A stretch of 64,000 nt of DNA. Origin: Henricia sp. BOLD:AAB3569 (lineage: Eukaryota > Echinodermata > Asteroidea > Spinulosida > Echinasteridae). Position 1 is the stretch's first letter. Each line of letters begins with the position of its first letter. Positions 11,801 through 23,851 of the stretch are shown piece by piece. A program made the translations under genes and the position numbers. The notes beneath the pieces are model-generated. The model was not told the DNA's origin, did no database searches, and worked only from the letters and a program-made list of their open reading frames with translations. The DNA lies in the NCBI GenBank assembly GCA_037783545.1, contig JBBELK010001469.1:1-64000 (forward strand), written 5' to 3'.

Positions 11801-12368
11801 CATGCAACATTTGAAGTTCGTCGAACATTTTTCGACCTCCAAATTTGCCGACGTTTGGACCACACTTTGACCAAAATCCCGTCCCAAACTGGGCCGTGTC
11901 AACGACAGTCCGATGGACTGAGCATGCGCACGAGTCAGGAGTACACCAAAGAGGTGTGTACAGACAGCCACAGGTTGCGGGAGCATCCAGGAAGCTCCAA
12001 CCCCTTTTTTCCTAAACTCTGAAATTTCTCTGCCATTTCCCGGCGAAAGTCTGTCAATTTTTTAGGACAAGTGCGCAATATAGAGTGCTTGGAGCATGCA
12101 AAATTTGAAGTTCGTCGGAACATTTTTCGACCTCCAAATTTGCCGACGTTTGGACCACACTTTGACCAAAATCCCGTCCCAAACTCGGCCGTGTCAACGA
12201 CAGTCCGATGGACTGAGCATGCGCACGAGTCAGGAGTACACCAAAGAGGTGTGTACAGACAGCCACAGGTTGCGGGAGCATCCAGGAAGCTCCAACCCCT
12301 TTTTTCCTAAACTCTGAAATTTCTCTGCCATTTCCCGGCGAAAGTCTGTCAATTTTTTAGGACAAGTG
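8843..12368 (+). repeat. 12-monomer higher-order block, copy A
   Basis: Twelve monomers form a block that repeats next door as 12369-15602. The ordered private markers are gacaaaaatccc plus an 11-bp deletion (first monomer), gtcagaagtac (second), aggaacctcc (third), cgttggaac (fourth and fifth), ttggaacacac (fifth), catcaaggaag with aaacatc (sixth), E with attttccgac (seventh), canonical, S, V with P, E, S. Offsets to copy B are 3526 bp at the start and 3233-3234 bp after the fifth monomer. Confidence 0.92.
9085..9093 (+). other. Junction of an 11-bp deletion between atttc direct repeats
   Basis: The usual aaatttctctgccatttccc is reduced to aaatttccc. Eleven bases were lost between two copies of ATTTC, consistent with slippage or microhomology-mediated repair. 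With a separate one-base loss in the C tract the monomer is 283 bp. The identical lesion in the copy-B monomer (near 12612-12620) shows that it predates the block duplication. Confidence 0.9.
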
Positions 12369-15300
12369 CGCAATATAGAGTGCTTGGAGCATGCACAATT
12401 TGAAGTTCGTCGGAACATTTTTCGACCTCCAAATTTGCCGACGTTTGGACCACACTTTGACAAAAATCCCGTCCCAAACTGGGCCGTGTCAACGACAGTC
12501 CGATGGACTGAGCATGCGCACGAGTCAGGAGTACACCAAAGAGGTGTGTACAGACAGCCACAGGTTGCGGGAGCATCCAGGAAGCTCCAACCCTTTTTTC
12601 CTAAACTCTGAAATTTCCCGGCGAAAGTCTGTCAATTTTTTAGGACAAGTGCGCAATATAGAGTGCTTGGAGCATGCAAAATTTGAAGTTCGTCGGAACA
12701 TTTTTCGACCTCCAAATTTGCCGACGTTTGGACCACACTTTGACCAAAATCCCGTCCCAAACTGGGCCGTGTCAACGACAGTCCGATGGACTGAGCATGC
12801 GCACGAGTCAGAAGTACACCAAAGAGGTGTGTACAGACAGCCACAGGTTGCGGGAGCATCCAGGAAGCTCCAACCCCTTTTTTCCTAAACTCTGAAATTT
12901 CTCTGCCATTTCCCGGCGAAAGTCTGTCAATTTTTTAGGACAAGTGCGCAATATAGAGTGCTTGGAGCATGCAAAATTTGAAGTTCGTCGGAACATTTTT
13001 CGACCTCCAAATTTGCCGACGTTTGGACCACACTTTGACCAAAATCCCGTCCCAAACTGGGCCGTGTCAACGACAGTCCGATGGACTGAGCATGCGCACG
13101 AGTCAGGAGTACACCAAAGAGGTGTGTACAGACAGCCACAGGTTGCGGGAGCATCCAGGAACCTCCAACCCCTTTTTTCCTAAACTCTGAAATTTCTCTG
13201 CCATTTCCCGGCGAAAGTCTGTCAATTTTTTAGGACAAGTGCGCAATATAGAGTGCTTGGAGCATGCAAAATTTGAAGTTCGTTGGAACATTTTTCGACC
13301 TCCAAATTTGCCGACGTTTGGAACACACTTTGACCAAAATCCCGTCCCAAACTGGGCCGTGTCAACGACAGTCCGATGAACTGAGCATGCGCACGAGTCA
13401 GGAGTACACCAAAGAGGTGTGTACAGACAGCCACAGGTTGCGGGAGCATCCAGGAAGCTCCGACCCCTTTTTTCCTAAACTCTGAAATTTCTCTGCCATT
13501 TCCCGGCGAAAGTCTGTCAATTTTTTAGGACAAGTGCGCAATATAGAGTGCTTGGAGCATGCACAATTTGAAGTTCGTCGGAACATTTTTCGACCTCCAA
13601 ATTTGCCGACGTTTGGACCACACTTTGACCAAAATCCCGTCCCAAACTGGGCCGTGTCAACGACAGTCCGATGGACTGAGCATGCGCACGAGTCAGGAGT
13701 ACACCAAAGAGGTGTGTACAGACAGCCACATGTTGCGGGAGCATCAAGGAAGCTCCAAACATCTTTTTTCCTAAACTCTGAAATTTCTCTGCCATTTCCC
13801 GGCGAAAGTCTGTCAATTTTTTAGGACAAGTGCGCAATATAGAGAGCTTGGAGCATGCAACATTTGAAGTTCGTCGGAACATTTTTCGACCTACAAATTT
13901 TCCGACGTTTGGACCACACTTTGACCAAAATCCCGTCCCAAACTGGGCCGTGTCAACGACAGTCCGATGGACTGAGCATGCGCACGAGTCAGGAGTACAC
14001 CAAAGAGGTGTGTACAGACAGCCACAGGTTGCGGGAGCATCCAGGAAGCTCCAACCCCTTTTTTCCTAAACTCTGAAATTTCTCTGCCATTTCCCGGCGA
14101 AAGTCTGTCAATTTTTTAGGACAAGTGCGCAATATAGAGTGCTTGGAGCATGCAAAATTTGAAGTTCGTCGGAACATTTTTCGACCTCCAAATTTGCCGA
14201 CGTTTGGACCACACTTTGACCAAAATCCCGTCCCAAACTGGGCCGTGTCAACGACAGTCCGATGGACTGAGCATGCGCACGAGTCAGGAGTACACCAAAG
14301 AGGTGTGTACAGACAGCCACAGGTTGCGGGAGCATCCAGGAAGCTCCAACCCCTTTTTTCCTAAACTCTGAAATTTCTCTGCCATTTCCCGGCGAAAGTC
14401 TGTCAATTTTTTAGGACAAGTGCGCAATATAGAGTGCTTGGAGCATGCAAAATTTGAAGTTCGTCGGAACATTTTTCGACCTCCAAATTTGCCGACGTTT
14501 GGACCACACTTTGACCAAAATCCCGTCCCAAACTCGGCCGTGTCAACGACAGTCCGATGGACTGAGCATGCGCACGAGTCAGGAGTACACCAAAGAGGTG
14601 TGTACAGACAGCCACAGGTTGCGGGAGCATCCAGGAAGCTCCAACCCCTTTTTTCCTAAACTCTGAAATTTCTCTGCCATTTCCCGGCGAAAGTCTGTCA
14701 ATTTTTTAGGACAAGTGCGCAATATAGAGTGCTTGGAGCATGCAAAATTTGAAGTTCGTCTGAACATTTTTCGACCTCCAAATTTGCCGACGTTTGGACC
14801 ACACTTTGACCAAAATCCCGTCCCAAACTGGGCCGTGTCAACGACAGTCCGATGGACTGAGCATGCGCACGAGTCAGGAGTACACCAAAGAGGTGTGTAC
14901 AGACAGCCACATGTTGCGGGAGCATCCAGGAAGCTCCAACCCCTTTTTTCCTAAACTCTGAAATTTCTCTGCCATTTCCCGGCGAAAGTCTGTCAATTTT
15001 TTAGGACAAGTGCGCAATATAGAGAGCTTGGAGCATGCAACATTTGAAGTTCGTCGGAACATTTTTCGACCTCCAAATTTGCCGACGTTTGGACCACACT
15101 TTGACCAAAATCCCGTCCCAAACTGGGCCGTGTCAACGACAGTCCGATGGACTGAGCATGCGCACGAGTCAGGAGTACACCAAAGAGGTGTGTACAGACA
15201 GCCACAGGTTGCGGGAGCATCCAGGAAGCTCCAACCCCTTTTTTCCTAAACTCTGAAATTTCTCTGCCATTTCCCGGCGAAAGTCTGTCAATTTTTTAGG

Positions 15301-15602
15301 ACAAGTGCGCAATATAGAGTGCTTGGAGCATGCAAAATTTGAAGTTCGTCGGAACATTTTTCGACCTCCAAATTTGCCGACGTTTGGACCACACTTTGAC
15401 CAAAATCCCGTCCCAAACTCGGCCGTGTCAACGACAGTCCGATGGACTGAGCATGCGCACGAGTCAGGAGTACACCAAAGAGGTGTGTACAGACAGCCAC
15501 AGGTTGCGGGAGCATCCAGGAAGCTCCAACCCCTTTTTTCCTAAACTCTGAAATTTCTCTGCCATTTCCCGGCGAAAGTCTGTCAATTTTTTAGGACAAG
15601 TG
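12369..15602 (+). repeat. 11-monomer higher-order block, copy B (one monomer lost)
   Basis: This copy has the same marker order as 8843-12368 but only eleven monomers. Copy A has two cgttggaac monomers (9716 and 10011) and copy B has one (13242). That one carries ttggaacacac, so it corresponds to 10011 or to a 9716/10011 fusion. It also has private changes gatgaactg and ctccgacccc. The E monomer at 15013 lacks the one-base loss (gttcgtcgaac) found in its partner at 11780. Confidence 0.92.
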
Positions 15603-16192
15603 CGCAATATAGAGTGCTTGGAGCATGCAAAATTTGAAGTTCGTCTGAACATTTTTCGACCTCCAAATTTGCCGACGTTTGGACCACACTTTGACCAAAA
15701 TCCCGTCCCAAACTGGGCCGTGTCAACGACAGTCCGATGGACTGAGCATGCGCACGAGTCAGGAGTACACCAAAGAGGTGTGTACAGACAGCCACAGGTT
15801 GCGGGAGCATCCAGGAAGCTCCAACCCCTTTTTTCCTAAACTCTGAAATTTCTCTGCCATTTCCCGGCGAAAGTCTGTCAATTTTTTAGGACAAGTGCGC
15901 AATATAGAGTGCTTGGAGCATGCAAAATTTGAAGTTCGTCGGAACATTTTTCGACCACCAAATTTGCCGACGTTTGGACCACACTTTGACCAAAATCCCG
16001 TCCCAAACTCGGCCGTGTCAACGACAGTCCGATGGACTGAGCATGCGCACGAGTCAGGAGTACACCAAAGAGGTGTGTACAGACAGCCACAGGTTGCGGG
16101 AGCATCCAGGAAGCTCCAACCCCTTTTTTCCTAAACTCTGAAATTTCTCTGCCATTTCCCGGCGAAAGTCTGTCAATTTTTTAGGACAAGTG
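15603..16192 (+). repeat. Two monomers between higher-order blocks (V, S)
   Basis: A V monomer (cgtctgaac) is followed by an S monomer (aactcggcc) that has the private change cgaccaccaaat. They link copy B of the 12-monomer block to the 7-monomer block. The V-S order matches that of neighbouring units, suggesting a small local amplification. Confidence 0.75.
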
Positions 16193-18257
16193 CGCAATAT
16201 AGAGTGCTTGGAGCATGCAAAATTTGAAGTTCGTCGGAACATTTTTCGACCTCCAAATTTGCCGACGTTTGGACCACACTTTGACCAAAATCCCGTCCCA
16301 AACTCGGCCGTGTCAACGACAGTCCGATGGATTGAGCATGCGCACGAGTCAGGAGTACACCAAAGAGGTGTGTACAGACAGCCACAGGTTGCGGGAGCAT
16401 CCAGGAAGCTCCAACCCCTTTTTTCCTAAACTCTGAAATTTCTCTGCCATTTCCCGGCGAAAGTCTGTCAATTTTTTAGGACAAGTGCGCAATATAGAGT
16501 GCTTGGAGCATGCAAAATTTGAAGTTCGTCTGAACATTTTTCGACCTCCAAATTTGCCGACGTTTGGACCACACTTTGACCAAAATCCCGTCCCAAACTG
16601 GGCCGTGTCAACGACAGTCCGATGGACTGAGCATGCGCACGAGTCAGGAGTACACCAAAGAGGTGTGTACAGACAGCCACAGGTTGCGGGAGCATCCAGG
16701 AAGCTCCAACCCCTTTTTTCCTAAACTCTGAAATTTCTCTGCCATTTCCCGGCGAAAGTCTGTCAATTTTTTAGGACAAGTGCGCAATATAGAGTGCTTG
16801 GAGCATGCAAAATTTGAAGTTCGTCGGAACATTTTTCGACCTCCAAATTTGCCGACGTTTGGACCACACTTTGACAACAATCCCGTCCCAAACTGGGCCG
16901 TGTCAACGACAGTCCGATGGACTGAGCATGCGCACGAGTCAGGAGTACACCAAAGAGGTGTGTACAGACAGCCACATGTTGCGGGAGCATCCAGGAAGCT
17001 CCAACCCCTTTTTTCCTAAACTCTGAAATTTCTCTGCCATTTCCCGGCGAAAGTCAGTCAATTTTTTAGGACAAGTGCGCAATATAGAGAGCTTGGAGCA
17101 TGCAACATTTGAAGTTCGTCGGAACATTTTTCGACCTCCAAATTTGCCGACGTTTGGACCACACTTTGACCAAAATCCCGTCCCAAACTGGGCCGTGTCA
17201 ACGACAGTCCGATGGACTGAGCATGCGCACGAGTCAGGAGTACACCAAAGAGGTGTGTACAGACAGCCACAGGTTGCGGGAGCATCCAGGAAGCTCCAAC
17301 CCCTTTTTTCCTAAACTCTGAAATTTCTCTGCCATTTCCCGGCGAAAGTCTGTCAATTTTTTAGGACAAGTGCGCAATATAGAGTGCTTGGAGCATGCAA
17401 AATTTGAAGTTCGTCGGAACATTTTTCGACCTCCAAATTTGCCGACGTTTGGACCACACTTTGACCAAAATCCCGTCCCAAACTGGGCCGTGTCAACGAC
17501 AGTCCGATGGACTGAGCATGCGCACGAGTCAGGAGTACACCAAAGAGGTGTGTACAGACAGCCACAGGTTGCGGGAGCATCCAGGAAGCTCCAACCCCTT
17601 TTTTCCTAAACTCTGAAATTTCTCTGCCATTTCCCGGCGAAAGTCTGTCAATTTTTTAGGACAAGTGCGCAATATAGAGTGCTTGGAGCATGCAAAATTT
17701 GAAGTTCGTCGGAACATTTTTCGACCTCCAAATTTGCCGACATTTGGACCACACTTTGACCAAAATCCCGTCCCAAACTGGGCCGTGTCAACGACAGTCC
17801 GATGGACTGAGCATGCGCACGAGTCAGGAGTACACCAAAGAGGTGTGTACAGACAGCCACAGGTTGGGGGCGCATCCAGGAAGCTCCAACCCTTTTTTTC
17901 CTAAACTCTGAAATTTCTCTGCCATTTCCCGGCGAAAGTCTGTCAATTTTTTAGGACAAGTGCGCAATATAGAGTGCTTGGAGCATGCAAAATTTGAAGT
18001 TCGTCGGAACATTTTTCGACCTCCAAATTTGCCGACGTTTGGACCACACTTTGACCAAAATCCCGTCCCAAACTGGGCCGTGTCAACGACAGTCCGATGG
18101 ACTGAGCATGCGCACGAGTCAGGAGTACACCAAAGAGGTGTGTACAGACAGCCACAGGTTGCGGGAGCATCCAGGAAGCTCCAACCCCTTTTTTCCTAAA
18201 CTCTGAAATTTCTCTGCCATTTCCCGGCGAAAGTCTGTCAATTTTTTAGGACAAGTG
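16193..18257 (+). repeat. 7-monomer higher-order block, first copy
   Basis: The order is S with gatggattg; V; P with gacaacaatccc and the tail gtcagtcaatt; E; canonical; a monomer with gccgacatttgg and ggttgggggcgc; canonical. The same order returns at 18258-20617. Offsets are 2065 bp for the first two monomers and 2360 bp for the rest. Confidence 0.93.
16783..17372 (+). repeat. P-E monomer pair, the zone 2 signature
   Basis: P monomers (cacatgttgc) start at 10305, 11485, 13537, 14718, 16783, 19143, 21503, 22683, 23852 and 25320. E monomers (gagagcttgg, gcaacattt) start at 10600, 11780, 13833, 15013, 17078, 19438, 21798, 22978, 25032 and 26500. Eight of the ten P monomers are followed directly by an E monomer, so the pair moves as a unit. 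Successive pairs are 4, 7, 4, 7, 8, 8 and 4 monomers apart. The two P monomers without an E partner, at 23852 and 25320, lie in the disturbed right end of the zone. Confidence 0.92.
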
Positions 18258-20617
18258 CGCAATATAGAGTGCTTGGAGCATGCAAAATTTGAAGTTCGTC
18301 GGAACATTTTTCGACCTCCAAATTTGCCGACGTTTGGACCACACTTTGACCAAAATCCCGTCCCAAACTCGGCCGTGTCAACGACAGTCCGATGGATTGA
18401 GCATGCGCACGAGTCAGGAGTACACCAAAGAGGTGTGTACAGACAGCCACAGGTTGCGGGAGCATCCAGGAAGCTCCAACCCCTTTTTTCCTAAACTCTG
18501 AAATTTCTCTGCCATTTCCCGGCGAAAGTCTGTCAATTTTTTAGGACAAGTGCGCAATATAGAGTGCTTGGAGCATGCAAAATTTGAAGTTCGTCTGAAC
18601 ATTTTTCGACCTCCAAATTTGCCGACGTTTGGACCACACTTTGACCAAAATCCCGTCCCAAACTGGGCCGTGTCAACGACAGTCCGATGGACTGAGCATG
18701 CGCACGAGTCAGGAGTACACCAAAGAGGTGTGTACAGACAGCCACAGGTTGCGGGAGCATCCAGGAAGCTCCAACCCCTTTTTTCCTAAACTCTGAAATT
18801 TCTCTGCCATTTCCCGGCGAAAGTCTGTCAATTTTTTAGGACAAGTGCGCAATATAGAGTGCTTGGAGCATGCAAAATTTGAAGTTCGTCGGAACATTTT
18901 TCGACCTCCAAATTTGCCGACGTTTGGACCACACTTTGACCAAAATCCCGTCCCAAACTGGGCCGTGTCAACGACAGTCCGATGGACTGAGCATGCGCAC
19001 GAGTCAGGAGTACACCAAAGAGGTGTGTACAGACAGCCACAGGTTGCGGGAGCATCCAGGAAGCTCCAACCCCTTTTTTCCTAAACTCTGAAATTTCTCT
19101 GCCATTTCCCGGCGAAAGTCTGTCAATTTTTTAGGACAAGTGCGCAATATAGAGTGCTTGGAGCATGCAAAATTTGAAGTTCGTCGGAACATTTTTCGAC
19201 CTCCAAATTTGCCGACGTTTGGACCACACTTTGACAACAATCCCGTCCCAAACTCGGCCGTGTCAACGACAGTCCGATGGACTGAGCATGCGCACGAGTC
19301 AGGAGTACACCAAAGAGGTGTGTACAGACAGCCACATGTTGCGGGAGCATCCAGGAAGCTCCAACCCCTTTTTTCCTAAACTCTGAAATTTCTCTGCCAT
19401 TTCCCGGCGAAAGTCAGTCAATTTTTTAGGACAAGTGCGCAATATAGAGAGCTTGGAGCATGCAACATTTGAAGTTCGTCGGAACATTTTTCGACCTCCA
19501 AATTTGCCGACGTTTGGACCACACTTTGACCAAAATCCCGTCCCAAACTGGGCCGTGTCAACGACAGTCCGATGGACTGAGCATGCGCACGAGTCAGGAG
19601 TACACCAAAGAGGTGTGTACAGACAGCCACAGGTTGCGGGAGCATCCAGGAAGCTCCAACCCCTTTTTTCCTAAACTCTGAAATTTCTCTGCCATTTCCC
19701 GGCGAAAGTCTGTCAATTTTTTAGGACAAGTGCGCAATATAGAGTGCTTGGAGCATGCAAAATTTGAAGTTCGTCGGAACATTTTTCGACCTCCAAATTT
19801 GCCGACGTTTGGACCACACTTTGACCAAAATCCCGTCCCAAACTGGGCCGTGTCAACGACAGTCCGATGGACTGAGCATGCGCACGAGTCAGGAGTACAC
19901 CAAAGAGGTGTGTACAGACAGCCACAGGTTGCGGGAGCATCCAGGAAGCTCCAACCCCTTTTTTCCTAAACTCTGAAATTTCTCTGCCATTTCCCGGCGA
20001 AAGTCTGTCAATTTTTTAGGACAAGTGCGCAATATAGAGTGCTTGGAGCATGCAAAATTTGAAGTTCGTCGGAACATTTTTCGACCTCCAAATTTGCCGA
20101 CATTTGGACCACACTTTGACCAAAATCCCGTCCCAAACTGGGCCGTGTCAACGACAGTCCGATGGACTGAGCATGCGCACGAGTCAGGAGTACACCAAAG
20201 AGGTGTGTACAGACAGCCACAGGTTGGGGGCGCATCCAGGAAGCTCCAACCCTTTTTTTCCTAAACTCTGAAATTTCTCTGCCATTTCCCGGCGAAAGTC
20301 TGTCAATTTTTTAGGACAAGTGCGCAATATAGAGTGCTTGGAGCATGCAAAATTTGAAGTTCGTCGGAACATTTTTCGACCTCCAAATTTGCCGACGTTT
20401 GGACCACACTTTGACCAAAATCCCGTCCCAAACTGGGCCGTGTCAACGACAGTCCGATGGACTGAGCATGCGCACGAGTCAGGAGTACACCAAAGAGGTG
20501 TGTACAGACAGCCACAGGTTGCGGGAGCATCCAGGAAGCTCCAACCCCTTTTTTCCTAAACTCTGAAATTTCTCTGCCATTTCCCGGCGAAAGTCTGTCA
20601 ATTTTTTAGGACAAGTG
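18258..20617 (+). repeat. 8-monomer higher-order block, second copy with one inserted monomer
   Basis: Copy of 16193-18257 with one extra canonical monomer (18848-19142) after the V unit. The P monomer at 19143 combines gacaacaatccc and gtcagtcaatt with the S marker aactcggcc, which its partner at 16783 lacks. That points to conversion or exchange within a monomer. The doubly marked monomer at 20028 (gccgacatttgg, ggttgggggcgc) matches 17668. Confidence 0.93.
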
Positions 20618-21502
20618 CGCAATATAGAGTGCTTGGAGCATGCAAAATTTGAAGTTCGTCGGAACATTTTTCGACCTCCAAATTTGCCGACGTTTGGACC
20701 ACACTTTGACCAAAATCCCGTCCCAAACTGGGCCGTGTCAACGACAGTCCGATGGACTGAGCATGCGCACGAGTCAGGAGTACACCAAAGAGGTGTGTAC
20801 AGACAGCCACAGGTTGCGGGAGCATCCAGGAAGCTCCAACCCCTTTTTTCCTAAACTCTGAAATTTCTCTGCCATTTCCCGGCGAAAGTCTGTCAATTTT
20901 TTAGGACAAGTGCGCAATATAGAGTGCTTGGAGCATGCAAAATTTGAAGTTCGTCGGAACATTTTTCGACCTCCAAATTTGCCGACGTTTGGACCACACT
21001 TTGACCAAAATCCCGTCCCAAACTGGGCCGTGTCAACGACAGTCCGATGGACTGAGCATGCGCACGAGTCAGGAGTACACCAAAGAGGTGTGTACAGACA
21101 GCCACAGGTTGCGGGAGCATCCAGGAAGCTCCAACCCCTTTTTTCCTAAACTCTGAAATTTCTCTGCCATTTCCCGGCGAAAGTCTGTCAATTTTTTAGG
21201 ACAAGTGCGCAATATAGAGTGCTTGGAGCATGCAAAATTTGAAGTTCGTCGGAACATTTTTCGACCTCCAAATTTGCCGACGTTTGGACCACACTTTGAC
21301 CAAAATCCCGTCCCAAACTGGGCCGTGTCAACGACAGTCCGATGGACTGAGCATGCGCACGAGTCAGGAGTACACCAAAGAGGTGTGTACAGACAGCCAC
21401 AGGTTGCGGGAGCATCCAGGTAGCTCCAACCCCTTTTTTCCTAAACTCTGAAATTTCTCTGCCATTTCCCGGCGAAAGTCTGTCAATTTTTTAGGACAAG
21501 TG
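20618..21502 (+). repeat. Three near-canonical monomers
   Basis: Two canonical monomers are followed by one with a private change, catccaggtagctcc. They close the second 8-monomer period: gtcagtcaatt recurs at 17056, 19416, 21776 and 22956, intervals of 2360, 2360 and 1180 bp. Confidence 0.8.
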
Positions 21503-22682
21503 CGCAATATAGAGTGCTTGGAGCATGCAAAATTTGAAGTTCGTCGGAACATTTTTCGACCTCCAAATTTGCCGACGTTTGGACCACACTTTGACCAAAA
21601 TCCCGTCCCAAACTGGGCCGTGTCAACGACAGTCCGATGGACTGAGCATGCGCACGAGTCAGGAGTACACCAAAGAGGTGTGTACAGACAGCCACATGTT
21701 GCGGGAGCATCCAGGAAGCTCCAACCCCTTTTTTCCTAAACTCTGAAATTTCTCTGCCATTTCCCGGCGAAAGTCAGTCAATTTGTTAGGACAAGTGCGC
21801 AATATAGAGAGCTTGGAGCATGCAACATTTGAAGTTCGTCGGAACATTTTTCGACCTCCAAATTTGCCGACGTTTGGACCACACTTTGACCAAAATCCCG
21901 TCCCAAACTGGGCCGTGTCAACGACAGTCCGATGGACTGAGCATGCGCACGAGTCAGGAGTACACCAAAGAGGTGTGTACAGACAGCCACAGGTTGCGGG
22001 AGCATCCAGGAAGCTCCAACCCCTTTTTTCCTAAACTCTGAAATTTCTCTGCCATTTCCCGGCGAAAGTCTGTCAATTTTTTAGGACAAGTGCGCAATAT
22101 AGAGTGCTTGGAGCATGCAAAATTTGAAGTTCGTCGGAACATTTTTCGACCTCCAAATTTGCCGACGTTTGGACCACACTTTGACCAAAATCCCGTCCCA
22201 AACTGGGCCGTGTCAACGACAGTCCGATGGACTGAGCATGCGCACGAGTCAGGAGTACACCAAAGAGGTGTGTACAGACAGCCACAGGTTGCGGGAGCAT
22301 CCAGGAAGCTCCAACCCCTTTTTTCCTAAACTCTGAAATTTCTCTGCCATTTCCCGGCGAAAGTCTGTCAATTTTTTAGGACAAGTGCGCAATATAGAGT
22401 GCTTGGAGCATGCAAAATTTGAAGTTCGTCGGAACATTTTTCGACCTCCAAATTTGCCGACGTTTGGACCACACTTTGACCAAAATCCCGTCCCAAACTG
22501 GGCCGTGTCAACGACAGTCCGATGGACTGAGCATGCGCACGAGTCAGGAGTACACCAAAGAGGTGTGTACAGACAGCCACAGGTTGCGGGAGCATCCAGG
22601 AAGCTCCAACCCCTTTTTTCCTAAACTCTGAAATTTCTCTGCCATTTCCCGGCGAAAGTCTGTCAATTTTTTAGGACAAGTG
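21503..22682 (+). repeat. 4-monomer block, first copy
   Basis: The order is P with the gtcagtcaatt tail, E, canonical, canonical. It repeats as 22683-23851. The P tail here also carries aatttgtta, absent from the second copy. Confidence 0.85.
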
Positions 22683-23851
22683 CGCAATATAGAGTGCTTG
22701 GAGCATGCAAAATTTGAAGTTCGTCGGAACATTTTTCGACCTCCAAATTTGCCGACGTTTGGACCACACTTTGACCAAAATCCCGTCCCAAACTGGGCCG
22801 TGTCAACGACAGTCCGATGGACTGAGCATGCGCACGAGTCAGGAGTACACCAAAGAGGTGTGTACAGACAGCCACATGTTGCGGGAGCATCCAGGAAGCT
22901 CCAACCCCTTTTTTCCTAAACTCTGAAATTTCTCTGCCATTTCCCGGCGAAAGTCAGTCAATTTTTTAGGACAAGTGCGCAATATAGAGAGCTTGGAGCA
23001 TGCAACATTTGAAGTTCGTCGGAACATTTTTCGACCTCCAAATTTGCGACCACACTTTGACCAAAATCCCGTCCCAAACTGGGCCGTGTCAACGACAGTC
23101 CGATGGACTGAGCATGCGCACGAGTCAGGAGTACACCAAAGAGGTGTGTACAGACAGCCACAGGTTGCGGGAGCATCCAGGAAGCTCCAACCCCTTTTTT
23201 CCTAAACTCTGAAATTTCTCTGCCATTTCCCGGCGAAAGTCTGTCAATTTTTTAGGACAAGTGCGCAATATAGAGTGCTTGGAGCATGCAAAATTTGAAG
23301 TTCGTTTGAACATTTTTCGACCTCCAAATTTGCCGACGTTTGGACCACACTTTGACCAAAATCCCGTCCCAAACTGGGCCGTGTCAACGACAGTCCGATG
23401 GACTGAGCATGCGCACGAGTCAGGAGTACCAAAGAGGTGTGTACAGACAGCCACAGGTTGCGGGAGCATCCAGGAAGCTCCAACCCCTTTTTTCCTAAAC
23501 TCTGAAATTTCTCTGCCATTTCCCGGCGAAAGTCTGTCAATTTTTTAGGACAAGTGCGCAATATAGAGTGCTTGGAGCATGCAAAATTTGAAGTTCGTCG
23601 GAACATTTTTCGACCTCCAAATTTGCCGACGTTTGGACCACACTTTGACCAAAATCCCGTCCCAAACTGGGCCGTGTCAACGACAGTCCGATGGACTGAG
23701 CATGCGCACGAGTCAGGAGTACACCAAGGAGGTGTGTACAGACAGCCACAGGTTGCGGGAGCATCCAGGAAGCTCCAACCCCTTTTTTCCTAAACTCTGA
23801 AATTTCTCTGCCATTTCCCGGCGAAAGTCTGTCAATTTTTTAGGACAAGTG
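22683..23851 (+). repeat. 4-monomer block, second copy, shortened by deletions
   Basis: The order is P, E, a cgtttgaac monomer, then one with caaggaggtg. The E monomer has lost 9 bp (aatttgcgacc) and the third monomer 2 bp (gagtaccaaag). Confidence 0.85.
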
